A stretch of 26,757 nucleotides of DNA from Chloroflexota bacterium (GCA_016210495.1 JACQUC010000165.1:1-26757); one strand, 5' to 3'; counted from the stretch's first letter, positions 1-6,515 are shown. Numbers and translations: made by a program. The notes: generated by a model not told the origin, from the letters alone.

Positions 1-15
1 AACTCATTATAGCAT

Positions 16-41
16 AAAAAAGGGCTCTCAGTGAAGAGCCC
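16..41 (-). terminator. Intrinsic terminator of tRNA-Gly
   Basis: Read on the minus strand this is a 7-bp stem (GGGCTCT / AGAGCCC) with a 6-nt loop followed directly by six T residues. It lies 15 bases past the tRNA-Gly 3' end and is correctly oriented to end that transcript. Confidence 0.85.
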
Positions 42-55
42 ACTAGCTTGATGGG

Positions 56-127
56 AGCGGAAGACGAGATTCGAACTCGCGACCCTCTCCTTGGCAAGGA
101 GATGCTCTACCACTGAGCCACTTCCGC
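56..127 (-). tRNA. tRNA-Gly (anticodon GCC)
   Basis: The minus strand folds as a cloverleaf. The acceptor stem is GCGGAAG / CTTCCGC (127-121 with 63-57). The D arm contains AGTGGTAGAGC. The anticodon loop TTGCCAA sits in a 5-bp stem TCTCC/GGAGA and gives anticodon GCC (Gly). The T loop is TTCGAAT. Position 73 is U. The following bases are CCCA, so the CCA tail is not cleanly encoded and is probably added by nucleotidyltransferase. Confidence 0.95.
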
Positions 128-172
128 ACCTATGTGCTCGCGGCGAAGGCGAGCCATTCGTTCATCGACGTA

Positions 173-202
173 ATTTTACAGCGCAGTGGGGAGCGGTGTC
201 AA
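173..202 (-). promoter_or_regulatory. Sigma-70-type promoter for tRNA-Gly
   Basis: On the minus strand a perfect -35 TTGACA (202-197) is followed after 18 bp by TAAAAT (178-173), five of six matches to the -10 consensus. Predicted initiation near 166 gives a leader of about 39 nt before the tRNA 5' end at 127. It sits between the vapC stop and the tRNA. Confidence 0.7.
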
Positions 203-233
203 GTTTTGATTGGGGGCTGGGGGCTGGGTGCGG

Positions 234-623
234 CTACAGGCGCGTGACGCGCACGCCCTTCTTTCGGTACGCTTCGAGATGGCCGTCGGCGGTGTAGATG
301 ACGGTGGCGCCTGCGGCGACGAAAGCGGCAAGGATAAGGGCATCGACTGCGGGGATTCCCAGCCCGTGCGAAAGATCGGCTCCCAGGAGCAGGTTGTCCG
401 GCTTGTCCAGCCAGGAGAGGTGACAAAGGGCGCCGATGCCCTCGCGCAAGGTGGCTTCCGCCTGTGTAGCGATCGCCCCTCTTCTGGCGAGTCGGGCGAG
501 CTCGAAAAGCGTCAGGCAGGAGACGGTCGCCTCGTCGCCGTCCATAATTCCAGACCATACTTCGGCTGCTTCACCGTGTCCCTCGAGGAGCTTGATGAAG
601 TAGCCCGTGTCAAGACCGACCAA
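234..623 (-). CDS. vapC: VapC-like PIN-domain ribonuclease toxin
   Basis: This is a 129-aa PIN-domain protein, the expected size for a VapC toxin, which is a metal-dependent endoribonuclease. The acidic active-site residues are visible: Asp5 in LDTGYF near the N terminus, Glu41 in LFELARL, Asp94 in AVDALIL and Asp113 in TADGHL. It begins with TTG at 623-621 after a purine-rich GGGGAGAG stretch, and overlaps the 3' end of the antitoxin gene by 14 bp, the usual arrangement for translational coupling of toxin to antitoxin. The antitoxin would inhibit it in complex. The target RNA cannot be told from sequence; VapC proteins commonly cut initiator tRNA or rRNA. No disabling mutation is visible. 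Confidence 0.88.
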   Translation of the reverse strand: MVGLDTGYFIKLLEGHGEAAEVWSGIMDGDEATVSCLTLFELARLARRGAIATQAEATLREGIGALCHLSWLDKPDNLLLGADLSHGLGIPAVDALILAAFVAAGATVIYTADGHLEAYRKKGVRVTRL

Positions 624-843
624 GGTCTTCTCTCCCCAGGTGAAGCTGCTCGAGGGCGTCAGCAGTTACGCCGGTCTTACCGGCCAGATCGAGGACTTTC
701 CTGCCCAGCCGCCTGCGGTTCCTCTCCTTTATGAAGAACTCGACAGACTGAGCCACCACCGAAGACACCGACCTTTGCTCATTGGCCGCGAGCCTCTGCA
801 CTTCCTTAGCAATCTCGTCGGGAACGTGGACCGTGATGCGCAC
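610..843 (-). CDS. vapB: VapB-like ribbon-helix-helix antitoxin
   Basis: This 77-aa protein begins MRITVHVPDEIAKEV, a beta strand followed by helix typical of an N-terminal ribbon-helix-helix DNA-binding domain (about residues 1-45). The C-terminal tail is the expected toxin-binding part. The start is GTG at 843-841, preceded at a good distance by GGGAGG. A longer reading from 894 is excluded because that codon lies inside the vapBC promoter, upstream of the likely transcript start. The stop overlaps vapC by 14 bp. As in other vapBC modules it should neutralise VapC and repress its own promoter. Confidence 0.85.
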   Translation of the reverse strand: MRITVHVPDEIAKEVQRLAANEQRSVSSVVAQSVEFFIKERNRRRLGRKVLDLAGKTGVTADALEQLHLGREDLGRS

Positions 844-865
844 ATCTCTCACCTCCCTACGTAAG

Positions 866-894
866 AGCATAATATATGCGCATACTAATGTCAA
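866..894 (-). promoter_or_regulatory. vapBC promoter with operator-like palindrome
   Basis: Minus strand: perfect TTGACA (894-889), 17-bp spacer, TATGCT (871-866). The spacer contains the perfect 10-bp palindrome TATGCGCATA (875-884), a good candidate VapB(C) binding site since it lies between the -35 and -10. Predicted initiation near 859 leaves a short leader before the GTG at 843. Confidence 0.75.
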
Positions 895-896
895 GG

Positions 897-1217
897 CTAG
901 TTCAGGGGCTGCGGTCCTTTCTCGGTGTGCCTCTGATCGTCGGCTCGGAGATGATAGGTCGGCTGGCCGTGTGGGGCGATACGCCGAGCGAGTTTGCGCT
1001 CACGCACCGCAAGGTCGCAAGCGAGATTACCGCTTCGCTGGCGGTGGCCCTCCAGCAGGCCCGGCTCCACGAACAGCTTCGCGCCGGGCGCGAACGACTT
1101 CAGGCGGTATCACGGCGACTCGTGGACTTACAGGAGACGGAGCGCCGCAGCATTGCGCGGGAGCTACACGACGAGGTAGGCCAGGCGCTGACCGGCCTCA
1201 ACGTCCTCCTGAAGATC
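897..1217 (+). pseudogene. Fragment of a GAF-domain sensor histidine kinase
   Basis: An open frame of about 105 codons matches the end of a GAF sensor domain (FLGVPLIVGSEMIGRLAVWG, then a helical linker) and the dimerisation/phosphoacceptor helix of a NarL-type kinase (ETERRSIARELHDEVGQAL, with the phosphoacceptor His in ELHDEVGQ). The N-terminal part of the sensor and the whole ATP-binding domain are missing. The 5' edge abuts the vapBC promoter and the 3' edge abuts a palindromic repeat at 1220, so the gene was cut on both sides. Without an ATPase domain it cannot work as a kinase. No ribosome-binding site is evident. Confidence 0.75.
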
Positions 1218-1219
1218 AG

Positions 1220-1272
1220 GGGTAGGGGCGCGATCAATTGCGTCCCCCGCGTGACTAATCGCGCCCCTACCC
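1220..1272. repeat. Palindromic repeat with 15-bp arms
   Basis: Perfect inverted arms GGGTAGGGGCGCGAT (1220-1234) and ATCGCGCCCCTACCC (1258-1272) around a 23-nt loop. It lies between two gene remnants and overlaps the end of the hydrolase remnant, which fits insertion of a small palindromic (REP/MITE-like) element into decaying DNA. Confidence 0.75.
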
Positions 1273-1629
1273 GCCGTCCGGCAAGGCGTCTACCCGGCGG
1301 AGGCAATCCAGTATCGCCCTTTTGAAGCCCGCGGCTTGTTCGATGGAGAAGAGGTGCCCGCAATCGGGCAGCAGGTGTAGCTCGGCACGTGGAATTCGCC
1401 CGGCGAGGTCGTCGGCCATGTCACGGATCGTGTAGGAGCACTCGCGCCTGTCGCTCCTGCCCACGTCGCGGTTGTCGTAGATCAGCAGGCGGTGGTGCGG
1501 CACCAGCGCATCGATCTGTCGAAACCACATCCACGAGGCGTAGCCGATCCCCTCGACGAGCGCGAGCGGCGAGCCCTCGCCGTGAAGCTCGTAGTGTAAA
1601 CCTATGCCATTGACCCTGGCTTAGGGCAT
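1267..1629 (-). pseudogene. Decayed alpha/beta hydrolase
   Basis: The frame starts at ATG 1629 after AAGGGGAAG, but the third codon is TAA. The rest of the frame is open and reads like the start of an alpha/beta hydrolase: VNGIGLHYELHGEGSP, EGIGYASWMWFRQIDAL, then DNRDVGRSD and YTIRDMADDLAG. It jumps straight from there to the C-terminal region IPRAELHLLPDCGHLFSIEQ, which carries the catalytic His in DCGHL. The central part with the nucleophile elbow (G-x-S-x-G) and catalytic acid is gone. So the gene has both a nonsense codon and a large in-frame deletion. Confidence 0.8.
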
Positions 1630-1638
1630 CGCTTCCCC

Positions 1639-2418
1639 TTAGATGCCCACGCTTATCCCGCCGTCGAGGAACACGACCTGGCCCGTCATGAAGCTCGCGT
1701 CGTCGGAAACGAGATAGAGATAGAGCTTGCCTACCTCTTCCGGTCTACCCATGCGCCCGAGAGGCACCTTCTCCTCGACAACCCTTTTGAGCACGTCCTG
1801 GCGCATCGCCTGGGTCATCATCGTGTCGATGAAGCCGGGCGCAACGCAGTTGACGTTGATCCCGAACTTCGCGACCTCCAGCGCCAGCGTCTTGGTCATG
1901 GCCGACACGCCGGCCTTGGCCGCGGCGTAGTTCACCTGGCCGATGTTGCCCAGCGAGCTGACGGAGGACGTGTTGACGATCTTGCCATAGCCCTGGCTGC
2001 GCATAATGGGCAAGACCGCACGGCAACAGTTGAACGTGCCCCTAAGGTTCACATCCAGGCACAGGTTCCACTGGTCATCGGTCATCTTCCACGACATACA
2101 GTCACGCGTCAAGCCGGCGATGTTCAACAAGATGTCGATGCGACCGAACCGGTCCAGCGTCACGTCGACCAGCTTCTGCACGCTCTTCGAATCGGTGACG
2201 TCGGTGACCATATGAACCACTTTGGCGCCGACGGTCTCGAGCTCCGCCGCCACGCCGCCCAGGCGGTCCTCGTCCAAGTCCAGGATCGACAGTTTGGCCC
2301 CCTCATGAGCAAACAGCCTGGCGGTTGCTGCGCCGATGCCACCGGCCGCCCCCGTGATGACGGCGACTTTGCCGCTCAGTCTGGCTCCATTGCTCTTAGC
2401 CCCGTTATTAGACAACAT
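1639..2418 (-). CDS. SDR-family oxidoreductase (FabG/PhaB-like)
   Basis: This 259-aa classical short-chain dehydrogenase/reductase shows the cofactor loop TGAAGGIG (22-29), NIAG (99-102, usually NNAG), the catalytic Ser in NTSSVSS (about 151), and Tyr164/Lys168 in YAAAK. The end LDGGISVGI is normal, so the enzyme looks intact. The closest families are 3-oxoacyl-ACP reductase and acetoacetyl-CoA reductase. In a PHA locus a role in making (R)-3-hydroxyacyl-CoA is likely but unproven, since a better phaB candidate lies at 4013. The ATG at 2418 follows a GGGGGTGGGG stretch; an upstream in-frame start at 2472 would lie close to the predicted promoter. It diverges from the PHA-synthase-like gene at 2606. 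Confidence 0.88.
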   Translation of the reverse strand: MLSNNGAKSNGARLSGKVAVITGAAGGIGAATARLFAHEGAKLSILDLDEDRLGGVAAELETVGAKVVHMVTDVTDSKSVQKLVDVTLDRFGRIDILLNIAGLTRDCMSWKMTDDQWNLCLDVNLRGTFNCCRAVLPIMRSQGYGKIVNTSSVSSLGNIGQVNYAAAKAGVSAMTKTLALEVAKFGINVNCVAPGFIDTMMTQAMRQDVLKRVVEEKVPLGRMGRPEEVGKLYLYLVSDDASFMTGQVVFLDGGISVGI

Positions 2419-2485
2419 ACCCCACCCCCGTCTTGTCCACAGTACATGCGGCATCATTCCGGCCGATGCCACAAAGGCAAACGTG

Positions 2486-2513
2486 ATTATACATCCTCTA
2501 TGTGCCGTATGAA
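2486..2513 (-). promoter_or_regulatory. Candidate promoter for the SDR gene
   Basis: Minus strand: TTCATA (2513-2508), 16-bp spacer, perfect TATAAT (2491-2486). Initiation near 2479 gives a leader of about 60 nt to the ATG at 2418. Confidence 0.55.
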
Positions 2514-2531
2514 CATGCCCCGATTTTCCTA

Positions 2532-2560
2532 TTGACCTCTGGGAGAGATTATCCTAAACT
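2532..2560 (+). promoter_or_regulatory. Candidate promoter for the PHA-synthase-like gene
   Basis: TTGACC (2532-2537), exactly 17 bp, TAAACT (2555-2560), about 46 bp upstream of the GTG start at 2606. It is arranged back to back with the SDR promoter. Confidence 0.5.
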
Positions 2561-2605
2561 ATTGGTTTTTATCGCGGACTAGCAGGGAGACCGCTGGCAC
2601 AGGAT

Positions 2606-3814
2606 GTGCAGAAGGCTGCGGTGACCGATTCGGGAGGTCAGTACTTGAGCGCGTTGCTCGCACTGCTTGAGCATGTGGATGAATCACGCCGGCGACTCGG
2701 CGAGATGCTCGACGCTATGGGGCTGGGTCCGATTGAGACGGCTTCCCGGATCGCGTTCGCCGGACCGGTCGTGACGCTCAAAGCCTACGGCGATATGGCC
2801 GGGGACAGGCCAGTAGTTGTGCTCGTGCCCGCGCCGATCAAGCGGGCCTACATCTGGGATCTCGCACCTGGCGCCAGCGTGGTGCGTCTGTGTTTGGACC
2901 GCGGCTTGCGGGTCTACCTGATCCAGTGGGAGCAACCGCACAGCGACGAGCAGGAGTTCGGGCTGGCACAATACGCCGAACAGATCATTGTCGATTGCTT
3001 GCAGGCCGTGGAGGCTGAAACCGGGCATCGCAGGGTTTTGCTGGCCGGGCATTCCCTCGGTGGAACGCTGGCGGCCATCTTCACTGCGCTGCACAGGGAT
3101 AGAGTGCGGGGGTTAATGCTCCTCGGCGCGCCGCTCCATTTCGGCGCAGACGTCGGGGCGTTTGGCCCAATGGCGACGCTCGGACGCCCTAGCGAGCTTC
3201 CTCCTGCTTTTCCTGCGAACGTGACGGGCTCATGGCTGGACGTAGTGAGCTATGCGGCTGCTCCCCTGACGTTCGGCTGGTCGCGATGGACGGACTGGTT
3301 GCTAAGCCTGCCAGACCCACGGGCTCACTTGACGCACCTTCGCGTGGAACGTTGGTCGCTTGACGAGCTTTCCATGCCCCGGCGGCTGTACGAAGAACTC
3401 ACGCGGCTACTATATCGTGAGGATCGGCTGATGCGTGGCACGTTGCGGATCGGAGGCCGGCGCGTGTCGCCGGAGATGGTATGTGCTCCCCTTCTCAACG
3501 TCGTGTACCCGGGCTGCGCGGTGGCACCGCCGGACTCCGTCCTACCGTTTCACGAGGCGGCAGGCAGCTCCGCGAAAAAGCTGCTGTGGTACGCGGGGGA
3601 CATAGGCGTCGCGCTGCAGCACGTGGGGATGCTTGTCGGGCGAAGTGCTCGCGACGACATCTGGCCCGAGATCCTGCGTTGGATGCTCAGCCTGGCCGTG
3701 GTAGTGCACCACGGTTCGACTGATGAGTCTCATTCTGAACCGTACCGGAGCGGTCCGGAGTCCTTCGGACAGGGTGACAGTCATCATTCCACGTGTGACC
3801 GAAATCTACCCTAG
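2606..3814 (+). CDS. PHA-synthase-like alpha/beta hydrolase with Ser nucleophile
   Basis: This 402-aa protein follows the class III/IV PHA-synthase plan: VVVLVPAPIKRAYIWDL, GLRVYLIQWEQP, the nucleophile elbow LLAGHSLGG, and a C-terminal LQHVGMLVGRSARDDIWPEILRWM. The elbow has Ser150 where PhaC enzymes have Cys. At the position of the catalytic Asp (compare TADTIAP in the downstream PhaC) it reads GCAVAPP, so Cys304 replaces Asp. His339 is kept. It may be a diverged synthase, a PHA depolymerase or thioesterase, or a non-catalytic partner; sequence alone cannot decide. The start is GTG at 2606 (a second GTG at 2621 is possible); only a distant GGGAG is seen upstream. About the last 30 residues are encoded by a palindromic repeat at 3727-3780 and the sequence after it, so the C terminus is not native. 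Confidence 0.8.
   Translation: MQKAAVTDSGGQYLSALLALLEHVDESRRRLGEMLDAMGLGPIETASRIAFAGPVVTLKAYGDMAGDRPVVVLVPAPIKRAYIWDLAPGASVVRLCLDRGLRVYLIQWEQPHSDEQEFGLAQYAEQIIVDCLQAVEAETGHRRVLLAGHSLGGTLAAIFTALHRDRVRGLMLLGAPLHFGADVGAFGPMATLGRPSELPPAFPANVTGSWLDVVSYAAAPLTFGWSRWTDWLLSLPDPRAHLTHLRVERWSLDELSMPRRLYEELTRLLYREDRLMRGTLRIGGRRVSPEMVCAPLLNVVYPGCAVAPPDSVLPFHEAAGSSAKKLLWYAGDIGVALQHVGMLVGRSARDDIWPEILRWMLSLAVVVHHGSTDESHSEPYRSGPESFGQGDSHHSTCDRNLP
3727..3780. repeat. Short copy of a dispersed palindromic repeat
   Basis: Read on the minus strand it begins CTGTCACCCTGTCCG and ends near TTCAGAATGAGA. It shares at least 28 identical bases with the element at 6338-6446. It overlaps the 3' end of the PHA-synthase-like gene and supplies much of its C-terminal tail. 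Confidence 0.75.
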
Positions 3815-3817
3815 ATT

Positions 3818-3988
3818 CTAAGAACCCAGGGCACGTATGACCTCGTCGAGCCGGCACGAGGCGCAGTTGTCATATGCCGCCGATCTGACCGGCTCGTCGA
3901 CCTTGATTCTTTCCTTGCCGATGAATCTGAAGTGCAGTACCCTGCTCTTCTTCGAGTGGCCCTCGGTCGCCCCTATTCTGCGCTTCAT
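3818..3988 (-). CDS. Small basic CxxC protein downstream of phaB
   Basis: A 56-aa ORF starts at ATG 3988 with a textbook ribosome-binding site (GGAGGTAAACC) immediately upstream, and lies 24 bp after the phaB-like stop, so the two are probably cotranscribed. The protein is strongly basic at the N terminus (MKRRIGATEGHSKKSRV). It ends with a segment holding two cysteines, YDNCASCRLDEVIRALGS, which could bind metal or form a disulfide. I recognise no family. The gene on the other strand stops at 3814, so the two converge with three bases between them. The strong Shine-Dalgarno and operon position support it being real; a role linked to PHA is only inferred from location. Confidence 0.65.
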   Translation of the reverse strand: MKRRIGATEGHSKKSRVLHFRFIGKERIKVDEPVRSAAYDNCASCRLDEVIRALGS

Positions 3989-4012
3989 GGTTTACCTCCG
4001 TACACACTGCTA

Positions 4013-4762
4013 TTACACGTGGAGGCCGCCATTGATGTTGATCTCCTGCCCTGTGATATAGTCGCCGTGGGCCGCGAGGAACCACGCGACTTTGGCGATC
4101 TCTATGGGAGAGCCAAAGCGGCCGAGCGGTATCTTGGCCCTGATCTGCTCGCGGATGTCGGCGGGCACTTTCGCCAGCATGTCGGTCTCGGTGAATCCCG
4201 GCGCGATGGCGTTGACAGTGATATTGTGCCTGGCCAACTCGAGCGCGGCGCTCTTCGTGAAGGATATCAATCCTCCCTTAGCCGCGGCGTAGTTGGCCTG
4301 GCCGACGTTCCCAGACTGCCCGATCACGGAGCTGATGTTGATAATGCGCCCGAAGCCCTGCTCGATCATCATCGGGATCGCGGCCGAGGTGCAGTAGAAC
4401 GCACTGCTGAGATTGGTGTTGACGACGTCCAGCCAATCTTCGTCGCTCAGCCTGTAAAGCTTTCGGTCGCGGGTGATCCCAGCGTTGTTCACGAGGATGT
4501 CGAGCCGACCAAAGTGATCGACGACGTCGCGGATCAGTCGCCGTGCGCTCTCGCCACTGCTGACGTCGGCTTTGACCAGGATCGACGTGCCACCTATACT
4601 CGAAATCTGCTCGGCCACCGCGCGGGCCTCCTCCTCAGACACGCGATAGTTTAGAGCAACCTGCGCGCCAGCCACCGATAGCTCCATCGCGATAGCCCGC
4701 CCGATACCGCGCGAAGCACCGGTTACCAGCGCGACCTTACCCTCCAAGGAACGCTGCACCAT
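4013..4762 (-). CDS. phaB: Acetoacetyl-CoA reductase / 3-oxoacyl reductase (PhaB-like)
   Basis: This 249-aa classical SDR has TGASRGIG (14-21), NNAG (92-95), Ser in NISSVIGQ (about 144) and YAAAK (Tyr158, Lys162), with GFTETDM after the active site. Its ending ININGGLHV closely resembles the C terminus of known PhaB proteins. PhaB uses NADPH to reduce acetoacetyl-CoA to (R)-3-hydroxybutyryl-CoA, the PHA synthase substrate; FabG activity on acyl-ACP cannot be excluded. The ATG at 4762 is chosen because GGGAGGGGC lies just upstream; the frame is open further but lacks homology. It follows a phasin-like gene on the same strand with a gap of about 280 bp and precedes the 56-aa CxxC protein. Confidence 0.87.
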   Translation of the reverse strand: MVQRSLEGKVALVTGASRGIGRAIAMELSVAGAQVALNYRVSEEEARAVAEQISSIGGTSILVKADVSSGESARRLIRDVVDHFGRLDILVNNAGITRDRKLYRLSDEDWLDVVNTNLSSAFYCTSAAIPMMIEQGFGRIINISSVIGQSGNVGQANYAAAKGGLISFTKSAALELARHNITVNAIAPGFTETDMLAKVPADIREQIRAKIPLGRFGSPIEIAKVAWFLAAHGDYITGQEININGGLHV

Positions 4763-5041
4763 GCCCCTCCCTTCTGAAAGCAACGGACCCAACTCAGGGC
4801 TAAAAGTCAGAGCCTCTAGCATATCGCTGGAGTTTGTTGCACGCTTGGCAAGCGAACCAAGCGCTCCCGCGTTGCAGATGGCGGTTGGCAAGGCACCTGC
4901 CGCGGCCCCGGTTGTGTCTACTTCGAAAGTTGATTGACGAAGCCCACGATACTGCGCACGCGGGCGAACTCTTCTGACGCCAACGAACGTTGCAAGTATC
5001 GTGCCAAGAAAGGCCGTGGGTGTCTGTTCCCTCGTTTGATA

Positions 5042-5443
5042 CTAGGGGTCGGCATCACGCTCGGCGGCATCGAAAACGCCAGCCTCCAGCGTTACCAGGC
5101 CGACAATCGAGTCTTGACTCGTGCGGATGAACAGGGCAACCAGTTCGAACCAAGCACGATTCGCCACGGTGGCCGCATCGGAGAGGGTAAGCAAGGTCTG
5201 CAAACCAGCATTCTGGAGATCGTACGTGGCCCGCGTGCCGATCTGCAGAGGCACGCCCGATAGAGCAAAGAGGACTCGGTTGAAGACGACGTAGGACACA
5301 AGGTAGCGGCCGACGTCGTGCACAACATTGGTTGGTTCCTCGTGTTCCGTGAGCATGCGGGCGCTGACATAGGCCCGCCGAAGGGCCTCCTGGGCCGCCT
5401 CGATAGCTTCTGCGATGGTGTATTTTTGATTGTTTGAGTCCAT
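5042..5443 (-). CDS. Phasin-like granule protein, paralogue 1
   Basis: This 133-aa, mostly helical protein shares a clear block with the protein at 5931-6284: YDLQNAGLQT (74-83), then D-A-x-x-x-ANRxW and IRxxQ. The size, helical amphipathic character, duplicated copy and position among PHA genes match phasins, the small proteins that coat PHA granules and control their number and size. The assignment rests on context and general character rather than a signature motif. It starts at ATG 5443; no good Shine-Dalgarno is visible. The upstream 500 bp is mostly a decayed acyl-CoA ligase, so it may have acquired a new promoter or be read from the paralogue's transcript. Confidence 0.65.
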   Translation of the reverse strand: MDSNNQKYTIAEAIEAAQEALRRAYVSARMLTEHEEPTNVVHDVGRYLVSYVVFNRVLFALSGVPLQIGTRATYDLQNAGLQTLLTLSDAATVANRAWFELVALFIRTSQDSIVGLVTLEAGVFDAAERDADP

Positions 5444-5464
5444 TGTGTTGCACCATTTTACCAG

Positions 5465-5900
5465 TTACGCACGGCTGCGTTCCATAACACCCGGGTAGAC
5501 GTTCTCGCCTCCTGTGATGATGAGGTCCTGTTTGCGGTGCCATATCACCCTGGCGCATGCCCCAGGAGAGGTTAGTGTTGATGGCATTCCAGAGCATTGA
5601 GCCGCGGGTCAGAACAGCACCCTTGGGACGTCCGGTCGTACCACAGGTGGGCGCCATGCACCAGGGCGTGTTCGGAGCGAGAGACAGGGCCGGCACTGCC
5701 TCTCGCTCCGGCGAAGCGCCTGGTAAGGCATGTCGTCTGCGACAGGCTCGTCGATGGCGACCAGACGTGCGCCAACGGATCGAGCCAGGCCAAGCGCCTG
5801 GTCGGCCAACGCCCGCTCGTAGCAAAGAAAGACTGGCCGTGCACTGGTGCCGATCCAACGCAGCTCGCCTTCGCTTAGCCTGTAGTTGAAAGCTAACGCT
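5465..5900 (-). pseudogene. Decayed AMP-forming acyl-CoA ligase
   Basis: Three pieces of one ligase appear in order on the minus strand but in different frames. The first is FNYRLSEGELRWIGTS with a Rossmann-like stretch ending ARLVAIDEPVADD. The second is the ATP-binding P-loop GTTGRPKGAVLTRGS followed by WNAINTNLSWGM. The third is the C-terminal core RKQDLIITGGENVYPGV, ending at a TAA (5465-5467). The residues between NLSWGM and RKQDL, several hundred in an intact ligase, are deleted, and the start is missing. The upstream edge coincides with a palindromic repeat at 5899-5917. It once may have activated acids for the PHA or beta-oxidation pathway. Confidence 0.8.
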
Positions 5901-5917
5901 CTCCCTAAAAGGGAGAG
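5899..5917. repeat. Small palindrome CTCTCCCT / AGGGAGAG
   Basis: An 8-bp inverted repeat at the broken N-terminal edge of the ligase pseudogene. The motif, followed by GGGAC, recurs at 11601-11621, so it appears to be a dispersed element copy. Confidence 0.55.
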
Positions 5918-5930
5918 GGGACCGTGCAGG

Positions 5931-6284
5931 CTACCGCTCCCGTTCGGCACGACCGCGCGGCAGCGTGGACTCCGCAAGGCCAAAGCAGGCGGCGAGCATC
6001 TTGGCCGTCACATCTTGATTCCTGCGGATGAGCTCCGCCGACTGGTCGAGCCAAGAGCGGTTGGCCTGGCTTGTGGCGTCCAACAGCCCACGCCAGGTCT
6101 GGAGACCGGCGTTCTGCAACTCGAACGCAGTGCGTAGGGCTGCCTGGGCACTTGCAGCCCAGGCGCTGAAGTAGGTGGCGTTGGTGGCGACGGACTCGTC
6201 CAGGTAGCGGCGAGCGGCGTCTTGCGCGACCTTGACGGCCTCAGCCGTGGCATCTCTGGCTTCTCTGGCAGTTTCAGCAGGCAT
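5931..6284 (-). CDS. Phasin-like granule protein, paralogue 2
   Basis: This 117-aa helical, Ala-rich protein has the block FELQNAGLQT (54-63), DATSQANRSW and AELIRRNQ, the same order and spacing as in the protein at 5042-5443. It starts at ATG 6284 with GGGAGG eight bases upstream, a strong site. It diverges from the phaQ-phaR-phaC cluster across a regulatory region that also holds a palindromic repeat. In Bacillus, PhaQ represses a phasin gene, so this divergent arrangement fits a PhaQ target. Phasin identity is inferred from size, composition, duplication and context. Confidence 0.7.
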   Translation of the reverse strand: MPAETAREARDATAEAVKVAQDAARRYLDESVATNATYFSAWAASAQAALRTAFELQNAGLQTWRGLLDATSQANRSWLDQSAELIRRNQDVTAKMLAACFGLAESTLPRGRAERER

Positions 6285-6337
6285 GATGTTAACCTCCCAA
6301 TTGGCGTTTGTTCGTACTTGTTCAGACTCCGGTCAAA

Positions 6338-6446
6338 CTGTCACCCTGTCCGAAGGACTCCGGACTCCTTCGGAGAGCGGAGCGAAGGGTCTCGGCCCAC
6401 GTGCACCGAGATTCTTCGCTACGCTGCGCTTCGCTCAGAATGACAG
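6338..6446. repeat. Dispersed palindromic repeat with CTGTCA/TGACAG ends
   Basis: A 109-bp element with terminal inverted repeats CTGTCA (6338-6343) and TGACAG (6441-6446) and internal palindromic segments (TCCGAAGGACTCCGGA; CGAAGCGCAGCG on the minus strand). It has no coding capacity. A shorter relative lies at 3727-3780. This family of sequence is familiar from Chloroflexota genomes. It fills much of the phasin/phaQ intergenic space. Confidence 0.75.
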
Positions 6447-6486
6447 ATCGCCGGCAACTCTGAACAGATACGTTTGTTCCCCGGCC

Positions 6487-6515
6487 TCGACTTTTCCGCC
6501 GAGTAGTGCTATAAT
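6487..6515 (+). promoter_or_regulatory. Candidate promoter for phaQ-phaR-phaC
   Basis: TCGACT (6487-6492), 17-bp spacer, perfect TATAAT (6510-6515). Initiation near 6522 gives a leader of about 37 nt to the phaQ ATG at 6559. Confidence 0.6.

Noticed and set aside
210..734. 174-aa plus-strand frame over vapBC
   Set aside because: Shadow of the vapC/vapB pair; the minus strand has intact catalytic residues, promoter and overlap.
4945..5003. 9-bp inverted repeat CACGATACT / AGTATCGTG downstream of the phasin-like gene
   Set aside because: Arms are short, the loop is 41 nt and no T tract follows; could be chance.
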